DNA of 46,806 bases. Origin: a virus. Below are positions 41,146 to 46,806 of this stretch, one piece after another; positions within the stretch are counted from its first letter, which is position 1, and every line of letters begins with the position of its first letter. The translations under genes were made by a program, and so were the position numbers. Location of the stretch: positions 1 through 46,806 of the IMG/VR virus record IMGVR_UViG_3300025887_000036. One strand, 5' to 3'. Below the pieces are notes generated by a model. That model did not search any database. It had not been told where the DNA came from and saw only the letters and a program-made list of their open reading frames with translations.

Positions 41146-41612
41146 TGAGAAGGTACGATAAAAAAATACACATGAAGAAGGTAAACCTTCTTTTTGAACA
41201 AAGATATTTAAATGAAACAATTAGTGCTAGTGACGCTCACACTGATTGGGGTGCCATGATGTCCGTTTTAAAAGGGGATAGAAATGTGGCATTTCTTCTT
41301 GGCCCATTTATTGAAAAATGGTTCAATAAATACATTAAAGATAATAGTAGTGTTGATTTGATGGTTGTTAAGCGAGATGGTAATGGTATTTATGGTGATG
41401 CCTATATATTATACAGTGATTTAGAAAAAGCAAAACACTTACATAGTATCACATCAAAACATGGTGGTTATTTAGCAGATTATTCACCAGAAGAAGCTAT
41501 TGAAAATGGGGAAGCGTTAGAATATAATGATAATGATATCAAAACTTTTGTTGATGACCATTATGGGTTTGAAGCTTATGATAAAGTAAAAAACAATGAG
41601 AAGACAAGATAA
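41145..41612 (+). CDS. Leader-sharing protein with unknown C-terminal domain
   Basis: This 155-residue protein starts MRRYDKKIHMKKVNLLFEQR, clearly related to both neighbours, then diverges completely. The C-terminal part (about 25-155) is an acidic alpha/beta region with a segment VDLMVVKRDGNGIYGDAYIL near 70-90 and DDHYGFEAYDKV near the end. No catalytic motif is recognised. Both ends overlap neighbouring genes (1 and 17 bases). The conserved leader on unrelated bodies suggests a shared targeting or binding signal, perhaps for packaging into the capsid or tail, followed by different cargo. That is inference. Confidence 0.6.
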   Translation: MRRYDKKIHMKKVNLLFEQRYLNETISASDAHTDWGAMMSVLKGDRNVAFLLGPFIEKWFNKYIKDNSSVDLMVVKRDGNGIYGDAYILYSDLEKAKHLHSITSKHGGYLADYSPEEAIENGEALEYNDNDIKTFVDDHYGFEAYDKVKNNEKTR

Positions 41613-41877
41613 AAAAATTGCAATGAAAAAAGCTAATATGCTTTTTGAACAAAGATGTAATGAAAGTGCATTTAGTTGGGATGGGAAGTATGCCAATGAA
41701 GAAGATATTGATGAAGCGATGTTTTTAGGTGATGATATGGAAACTATTGAGGAAACTGAAGAAATTGAAGAAGATTGTGGGTGTCTATTAAATCAACCAG
41801 AACCAACTGATGTTGAAAGTAGTCAATGGTTTTCTGATGAAGATGGTGAAAGAATCACCGATATGGAATTAGATTAG
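41596..41877 (+). CDS. Leader-sharing acidic protein
   Basis: This 93-residue protein begins MRRQDKKIAMKKANMLFEQR, nearly the same as the preceding gene's leader, and continues with a strongly acidic, low-complexity body (EDIDEAMFLGDDMETIEETE, then IEEDCGCLLNQPEP). A CGC pair lies near residue 60. It starts 17 bases inside the previous gene in a different frame. The acidic tail may be disordered. I recognise no family. Its position before the baseplate hub genes suggests a virion or assembly role. Confidence 0.6.
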   Translation: MRRQDKKIAMKKANMLFEQRCNESAFSWDGKYANEEDIDEAMFLGDDMETIEETEEIEEDCGCLLNQPEPTDVESSQWFSDEDGERITDMELD

Positions 41878-41899
41878 TAAAAAAAAACTTTACTTTAAG

Positions 41900-41916
41900 T
41901 ATTTATAGTATATAAT
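41900..41916 (+). promoter_or_regulatory. Candidate phage promoter box (TATTTATAGTATATAAT)
   Basis: This variant of the recurring box lies in the 61-bp gap before the hub gene, 22 bases upstream of the ATG at 41939. Confidence 0.4.
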
Positions 41917-41938
41917 ATATTTAAACAAGTTTTTTAAA

Positions 41939-43051
41939 ATGGAAAATAAACCACAAGTATTTCCAGCATCAGATAAAATGTCTGACGCTATGAAAGAGGC
42001 TAACGAAACGGGCACTAAAATTGCTGCCCAAGCCAGTAATGAAATAGGTGTTATCGAAAAGAATAAACCTAATGGTGAGTTAGATGCTCAAGCCCAAATG
42101 ACTAAAGATAGTCTTGATAAGTTATCTGAACAGCTAAGATTAAGAGACGAATTAGTTGCTAAGAAAAAAGCAGAGTCTCAAGGTATTGAATCGGATTTTA
42201 TCGATGAAAGTAAAGCTAAAATCACTTATTCACAACCCGAAGTTAAATCACACAAAAATTTTGAGTTACCTGATGAGGATAAATATGCCGAATTAAGTAG
42301 ACCACAAGAAAACGTACCGTTTGACCTAATAAAATTGCCAAGTGAAGGGTTATTATACAAAAACTGTAAAAGTTCATTAAAAGTAGCTTATTTAAACGCT
42401 ATGGATGAGAATATCATCACAAACCCAAACCTTTTAAAGTCAGGAAAATTTTTAGAAATTCTAATTAATAGAAAAATGTTAGATTCTTCAATTAAATATA
42501 AAGATTTACATGTTGGAGACAGGAATGCAATCATGATTTGGTTACGTGCTACTGGTTATGGTGCAATGTACAATATTAAATTATCAGACCCTGAAAATGA
42601 GTATAAACAATTTGATGCTGAAATAGATTTGTCTAAATTGGGTATTAAGTATTTAACTGAAAAACCTAATGAAGATGGTCACTTTACATATAAATTACCT
42701 ATTAGTCAAAGTACAGTTACTTATAGATTATTAAATGTTGGTGATGTTGATGAGATTGAAGAGCATATTGAAAAAATGACTGAAGAATCTGGCCCCGAAT
42801 TTAATGATGCATCAACATATACTTTGAAAAGGCAAATTATTGCAATTGATGGTAATTATGATAAAGAAATCGTTAGTGATTTCATTGATAAGAAAATGAG
42901 AATTGGTGACGTTAGGACTTTTAGAAAAAAAGTTAATGAAATTGAATCTGGCATTGATATGAATATCACTGTTCAGACTCCTGGGGGTGGGTCAATCGAC
43001 ACGTTTCTTCCCCTTAACCTATCATTTTTTTGGCCTGAACTTGGAGTATAA
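41939..43051 (+). CDS. Baseplate hub protein (T4 gp26-like)
   Basis: This 370-residue protein has a disordered charged N-terminal region (1-125), then a domain matching the T4 baseplate protein family (PF12322-like): IKLPSEGLLYKN near 136-147, a DENIIT-like segment near 160, LLKSGKFLEILINRKMLD near 167-184, and DRNAIMIWLRATGYGAMYNI near 197-216. The C-terminus ends LSFFWPELGV. T4 gp26 (208 residues) lacks the long N-terminal extension. The gene is followed by a gp51-like gene overlapping its end, as in T4. It likely acts in baseplate hub assembly. The N-terminal extension is of unknown function. Confidence 0.75.
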   Translation: MENKPQVFPASDKMSDAMKEANETGTKIAAQASNEIGVIEKNKPNGELDAQAQMTKDSLDKLSEQLRLRDELVAKKKAESQGIESDFIDESKAKITYSQPEVKSHKNFELPDEDKYAELSRPQENVPFDLIKLPSEGLLYKNCKSSLKVAYLNAMDENIITNPNLLKSGKFLEILINRKMLDSSIKYKDLHVGDRNAIMIWLRATGYGAMYNIKLSDPENEYKQFDAEIDLSKLGIKYLTEKPNEDGHFTYKLPISQSTVTYRLLNVGDVDEIEEHIEKMTEESGPEFNDASTYTLKRQIIAIDGNYDKEIVSDFIDKKMRIGDVRTFRKKVNEIESGIDMNITVQTPGGGSIDTFLPLNLSFFWPELGV

Positions 43052-43259
43052 ACGTCATTTACTTGAGGAAATCTATATTTGTAAAAAGCATTTAGGGTTT
43101 TCTTATGACGATGTAATGAAAATGCCGACTTACGAAAGAAGGTTCTTTATTATTACATTACAAAACGAACACTTAGATTCAGAAGAAAAACAATCTTCTG
43201 GTGCTAAAGTAGTTAAAACAGGTAAAAATAGCCAAACAAGGACATTTACACCAAGATAG
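42987..43259 (+). CDS. Baseplate hub assembly protein (T4 gp51-like), start uncertain
   Basis: The conserved part is EYKRHLLEEIYICKKHLGFS followed by YDDVMKMPTYERRFFIITL, a pattern shared by short hub-assembly (gp51-type) proteins that follow the gp26 gene. The listed start is a GTG at 42987, giving 90 residues and a 65-bp overlap with gp26. A TTG at 43041 would give 72 residues and an 11-bp overlap, closer to overlaps elsewhere in this window. A run of seven Ts at 43025-43031 lies in the overlap. The C-terminal 25 residues are basic and probably disordered. The stop is followed by a terminator. Confidence 0.65.
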   Translation: MGQSTRFFPLTYHFFGLNLEYKRHLLEEIYICKKHLGFSYDDVMKMPTYERRFFIITLQNEHLDSEEKQSSGAKVVKTGKNSQTRTFTPR

Positions 43260-43261
43260 AA

Positions 43262-43290
43262 AAAACCCCTAAATTTTAGGGGTTTTATTA
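43262..43290 (+). terminator. Rho-independent terminator
   Basis: AAAACCCCT pairs with AGGGGTTTT around AAATTTT, followed by TTATTATT. It ends the hub-gene unit directly after the gp51-like stop. Confidence 0.85.
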
Positions 43291-43298
43291 TTATTAGA

Positions 43299-43310
43299 TA
43301 TTTATATAAA
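43299..43310 (+). promoter_or_regulatory. Candidate phage promoter box (TATTTATATAAA)
   Basis: This copy lies between the terminator and the ATG at 43322, and would start the unit holding the tape measure gene. Confidence 0.45.
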
Positions 43311-43321
43311 AAGAATTTATT

Positions 43322-44527
43322 ATGGTTGATATAACGAAAGCTTTTAGTATTCTCAATTCATTATTGATTGAAGCTCAGTTAAAGGATAGTTTTTCATCAA
43401 TGGCTGATGGCAATATGGTTAGACTTGTTTTAAAGGATGGGTCTGAAAGGGCATTTGAGATAGTTGAAAATTTAGCTGGTAGGATTGTTATGGTGGATAA
43501 ACAAAGTGAAATCTGGTATACTTTTACTAAAGATGCTATGGTAGATAGTATACTCACTTTACATGAATATGATAGTGATAAAAAAAGCTCTAAATTTGAA
43601 GGTAAAGAAGAGAAATTATCTGTAAAAGAATTTTTAACTGGTAAAAGTGGTGGTGATATTGAAGTAATTGATGTACATGACCCAGAAAATGTTCAAAGAA
43701 TAGATGATATGAACTCTGAATTAAAGACTACAGGGGAAGGTGATGTTATTTATATTTCATCGGAAGAAAATAAAGGTAAAAATGTGGTTTTAGTGAATAC
43801 TATCTTATTGAAGGTTGTTGGGGTTGAACCTAAACGGTTGACTTGTACGTTAGAAGATATTGAAACTGAAAGTGAAAGTGGTAATGCTAATAGTGGTAGA
43901 ATGGATAAATTAGCTAATATTTTTAGAAATCGTAACATTTATTTAGATTTTAATGATTTAGTTAAATTTAAAAATAATGATTTAGTATTGAATCTGTATT
44001 CAAATAATAAATTATTACCAATAAATAATATAATAGCAATTGAGGTTCATAAAGGTGATGAAGATTTAGAAAGTGATGAAGAAAGAGAACTCACTAAAAA
44101 AGAGTTAATTGATAAGATTGAAGTTAGCCCTGAATTCTTACAGGCTATTGAAAAAACACCAAGTTTTTGGGATACATTAACAAACGCATCCCCTAAAGGT
44201 GTTAATCAAATTAATAAAATTTTAAATCAGAAATCAACCAGCGACTCTTACTTAACTAAAGGAAATGACGTTAGATTTAAATTATTAACGAATAGTGTTA
44301 TTGTTAACGCTTCACATAAATTAATTAAAAATAATAAATTATACACTGGTAAAATTCAAAAAGGTAATATAATTAAAATTGGCACTAAAAAACAAGGTCA
44401 TTGGGAATTAGAAATATTAAAAGAGTTAGAACCATCAATTTATAATGTAAAAATAAATTTTTGTAATAAAGACCTTAGTTGTAAACTATATGGTAAAGGT
44501 GCGATAAAAATAGTAAAGAATGGCTAA
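43322..44527 (+). CDS. Unknown tail-region protein preceding the tape measure
   Basis: I do not recognise this 401-residue protein. Its N-terminal 80 residues form a small domain (FSSMADGNMVRLVLKDGSER, then GRIVMVDKQSEIWYTF). An acidic linker follows, then a middle region with RMDKLANIFRNRNIYLDFND and FLQAIEKTPSFWDTL, and a C-terminal beta domain (KGNIIKIGTKKQGHWELEIL) of SH3-like appearance. There is no membrane segment. It occupies the place of T4 genes 27 and 28, between the gp51-like and tape measure genes, so a hub or tail-initiator role is plausible. Its last eight bases overlap the tape measure start. Confidence 0.5.
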   Translation: MVDITKAFSILNSLLIEAQLKDSFSSMADGNMVRLVLKDGSERAFEIVENLAGRIVMVDKQSEIWYTFTKDAMVDSILTLHEYDSDKKSSKFEGKEEKLSVKEFLTGKSGGDIEVIDVHDPENVQRIDDMNSELKTTGEGDVIYISSEENKGKNVVLVNTILLKVVGVEPKRLTCTLEDIETESESGNANSGRMDKLANIFRNRNIYLDFNDLVKFKNNDLVLNLYSNNKLLPINNIIAIEVHKGDEDLESDEERELTKKELIDKIEVSPEFLQAIEKTPSFWDTLTNASPKGVNQINKILNQKSTSDSYLTKGNDVRFKLLTNSVIVNASHKLIKNNKLYTGKIQKGNIIKIGTKKQGHWELEILKELEPSIYNVKINFCNKDLSCKLYGKGAIKIVKNG

Positions 44528-46806
44528 GAAAGACGATGACATTAATGCACATGTTGAGAAAGTTAAATTAATTCGTGAAGCTTCTAAAAGTTTAAGTGAT
44601 TACAATAAACTTTTAAACGAAACTAAAGAATTACAATCTAATATAAATTTTATTACAGGGAAACGTACTGCTTTAAATGAAGAATTAGAAAAACAGGTGG
44701 CAATTTTACTTGCGATGAAAGCCAAGGGTAGTAAGGTTAGTAAAGAAGAAATTAAAGCTAAAAAACGTTTAATTACTCATAAAAAAACTGAGATTGAACT
44801 TCTTGATGAGGATATTATTAAAGCTCAAAAAAGGTTAAATATTCATGAAGATGCTGTTAAAGAAGTTAAATTATTAGCGGTTACATTCAAAGACGTTGGT
44901 AAACAAGTTGGTAATTTAGGTAAGAAACTTGTTAAACAAAGTGGTTATTTATTAGACCAACAAAAAGCTGTTAAAGAAACCGAACTTTCAATGGGAGTTC
45001 TTTCTAACCAAGCTAATGGTTTTAGAAATAACATTTATAAATCTTCTATTACTACAACAGCTATTGGTGTTGGTACTGCTGATTTGGCTAAAATTCAAGG
45101 TAGATATAGTGATAATATAGGTAGGGGTGTTCAATTATCTGAAGAGCAATTAATTGCTATGGGTGAATTGGCTAAAGGTACTGTTTTAGGTGTTGAAGGT
45201 GCTGCTGAATTTGCAGCGGAAATGGATAGTTTTAATATTTCCGCTAAAGGTAGTGCTGATTTAGTTGAAGATATGTTACATACTTCACATAAAATGGGTG
45301 TTAGTAGTGGTAAAGTAATTAAAAATGTTCAGAAGAACATTAAATTACTTCACAAATACAATTTTAAAGGTGGTGTTAAGGGTTTAACAAAAATGGCGGC
45401 ATTAGCTACTAAATTTAAGTTTGAAATGAGTTCTATTGCTAATTTCGCTGAAAATCTTATCACACCTGAAGGTGCTGTAGAAGCTGCGGCTAAATTACAA
45501 GTTTTAGGTGGTGCTTGGGCTCAACTAGGGGACCCCTTTGAATTAATGTATAGAAGTAGAAATGATATGGCTGGTTTAACCGAAGATATTATTAATGCTA
45601 CTAAACAAACTGCAAAATTTAACGATGTCACAGGTGAGGTTTCTATCGACCCAATGGAGTTGCATAGGTTAAGGGAAGTTGCAAACGCCACTGGATTAGA
45701 ATTTGAAAGTTTAGCTCAATCTGCTAAAATGGCCGCTAAATTCGCTAAAATAGAGGGTGGTATGTCAAGTATTTTTGATAAAGACGATAAAACATTTTTA
45801 TCAGGTTTAGCTAATTGGGATGAAGATGATAAGGAATTTAAGGTTAAAATGCGAGTAGGTGATGAAATGGTTGAAGAAAGTGTTAATGCACTTAAAAAGA
45901 TAACTCCTGAAATTGTTAAATCTCAAATGGAATATCAACAAACCCTTAAGAAAAATGCTGAACAATCGATGACCTTTGCTGAAAGATGGGAAGGTTTAGA
46001 AAATATGTTTAGGTCTGTATTATTACCAGGCTTTGAAGCATTTGCAAATGCTTTAGAAAATAGTATAGGGGACTTCCATAAATGGGCTATTGAAAGTGGA
46101 ATCACTGATAAGTTAGTTGATTTTGGTAAATGGGTTGGTGAATTAGCTGGTACTATTGTTAAATTTATAGCTAATAACCCAATTACAAGTGCTCTAACTT
46201 TAGGTGCTGGGTATTTAGTTGGTAAAGCAGCTATGTGGATAGCTAATGGTAGACTATTAAGAACAGGGTTTAATTTAGGGGGACCTATGGGTGATATGTT
46301 TGGTAGTGGTAAAGATGCTGGAAAAGTGAAACCACCTTTTGGTCCACAGGAAAAACCTTTAACGCCAATGAGTCGTATGGATAAAATGAAAGGTAAAGGT
46401 TTTATGGGTGGTAAATACGCTATGGGGACTACAAGAGCGGTTGGTGCTGGAATCGGTTTAGGTGTTGCTGGAATGGGGTTAGATTACGGTAGAAGTAAAA
46501 TGGATGACCCAAAGAGTGGTGCTGGTAAAGCTTTAGGAGTTGGAAGTATGGCTTTACAAGGTGCTGGATTAGGAATGATGTTTGGTCCTATTGGTGCTGG
46601 TGTAGGTGCTTTATTAGGTGGTTTATATGGGGCATATAAAGAATTTGGTGAAGCTGAAGAAGGTCTTAAGAGAACAACAACACAACAAGATTTTATTAGT
46701 AGACCAGGTGAGAGTGCAATACCATTTAGTTCAAATGATACATTGGTTGGTGCTAAAAAAGATGGTCCTATTGATAAGCTTTTAAATAAAGAAGCTAGAT
46801 TAGGTG
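44520..46806 (+). CDS. Tail tape measure protein, 3'-truncated by the window edge
   Basis: The start ATG overlaps the previous stop (ATGGCTAA). The frame stays open to the last base, giving at least 762 residues. The N-terminal part is a long charged coiled coil (about 5-150). It is followed by Ala/Gly-rich helical regions and hydrophobic segments near residues 555-575 (NPITSALTLGAGYLVGKAAM), 640-665 and 675-705 (FGPIGAGVGALLGGLYGAYK). This is the normal make-up of tape measure proteins, which set tail length and help DNA cross the inner membrane. The position matches T4 gene 29. The missing C-terminal part may contain a lytic domain that cannot be seen here. Confidence 0.88.
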   Translation, partial: MAKKDDDINAHVEKVKLIREASKSLSDYNKLLNETKELQSNINFITGKRTALNEELEKQVAILLAMKAKGSKVSKEEIKAKKRLITHKKTEIELLDEDIIKAQKRLNIHEDAVKEVKLLAVTFKDVGKQVGNLGKKLVKQSGYLLDQQKAVKETELSMGVLSNQANGFRNNIYKSSITTTAIGVGTADLAKIQGRYSDNIGRGVQLSEEQLIAMGELAKGTVLGVEGAAEFAAEMDSFNISAKGSADLVEDMLHTSHKMGVSSGKVIKNVQKNIKLLHKYNFKGGVKGLTKMAALATKFKFEMSSIANFAENLITPEGAVEAAAKLQVLGGAWAQLGDPFELMYRSRNDMAGLTEDIINATKQTAKFNDVTGEVSIDPMELHRLREVANATGLEFESLAQSAKMAAKFAKIEGGMSSIFDKDDKTFLSGLANWDEDDKEFKVKMRVGDEMVEESVNALKKITPEIVKSQMEYQQTLKKNAEQSMTFAERWEGLENMFRSVLLPGFEAFANALENSIGDFHKWAIESGITDKLVDFGKWVGELAGTIVKFIANNPITSALTLGAGYLVGKAAMWIANGRLLRTGFNLGGPMGDMFGSGKDAGKVKPPFGPQEKPLTPMSRMDKMKGKGFMGGKYAMGTTRAVGAGIGLGVAGMGLDYGRSKMDDPKSGAGKALGVGSMALQGAGLGMMFGPIGAGVGALLGGLYGAYKEFGEAEEGLKRTTTQQDFISRPGESAIPFSSNDTLVGAKKDGPIDKLLNKEARLG

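Noticed and set aside
1-46806. Stop codon reassignment, as in some crAss-like phages
   Set aside because: TAA, TAG and TGA are all used as sensible gene ends (for example TAG at 13333 and 18842, TGA at the helicase end) with following genes tightly placed, so the standard code fits.
1-46806. Prophage, insertion sequence or tRNA genes
   Set aside because: No integrase, transposase, attachment-site duplication or tRNA cloverleaf could be recognised.

Overview
This window is a piece of the genome of a large contractile-tailed (T4-like, myovirus-type) bacteriophage. It contains a tail sheath, tail tube, tape measure and T4-type baseplate hub genes, several long repetitive tail-fibre genes, and a small replication block with a family B DNA polymerase. 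The DNA is AT-rich (about one third G+C by eye). Genes are tightly packed, often with overlapping stop and start codons (TAATG, ATGA), and most starts have no clear Shine-Dalgarno sequence. That start context, plus a membrane HExxH protein of a type I associate with Bacteroidota, suggests a Bacteroidota host. The host assignment is inference. No integrase, tRNA, CRISPR array or transposase was seen.

Layout. (1) 1-16.5 kb, plus strand: a giant fibre gene cut by the left edge, a second fibre of a different repeat type, a small block (DXD glycosyltransferase, minimal nucleotidyltransferase-like protein, two unknowns), and a third fibre sharing cassettes with the first. (2) 16.6-20.5 kb, plus: a membrane-anchored retropepsin-like protease, a lectin-fold virion protein, a CAP-domain lipoprotein and a conserved virion protein, closed by a bidirectional terminator. 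(3) 20.6-26.8 kb, minus: a SNF2-type helicase, glutaredoxin, a small conserved protein and DNA polymerase. (4) 26.9-37.1 kb, plus: virion proteins including a tandem duplicate pair, a fourth fibre, beta-rich surface proteins and a YkgJ-type Cys-cluster protein. (5) 37.1-37.4 kb: a short minus-strand gene for a ribbon-helix-helix-like protein with operator-like repeats. (6) 37.4 kb to the end, plus: sheath, tube, small accessory genes including a trio sharing an N-terminal leader, gp26-like and gp51-like hub proteins, an unknown, and the tape measure cut by the right edge. The order gp26, gp51, unknown, tape measure resembles T4 26-51-27-28-29.

How it works together: regions 4 and 6 build the tail and virion surface. 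Regions 1 and 2 look like a host-contact island, in which repeat-built fibres exchange modules and are accompanied by proteins able to modify sugars or act in the cell envelope. Region 3 supplies replication and redox functions. A recurring TATTTATAATAAA-like box sits just upstream of many genes on both strands and is a candidate phage promoter. Three short genes (37095-37244 minus, 40399-40548, 40993-41145) were found by direct reading of gaps between the longer genes.
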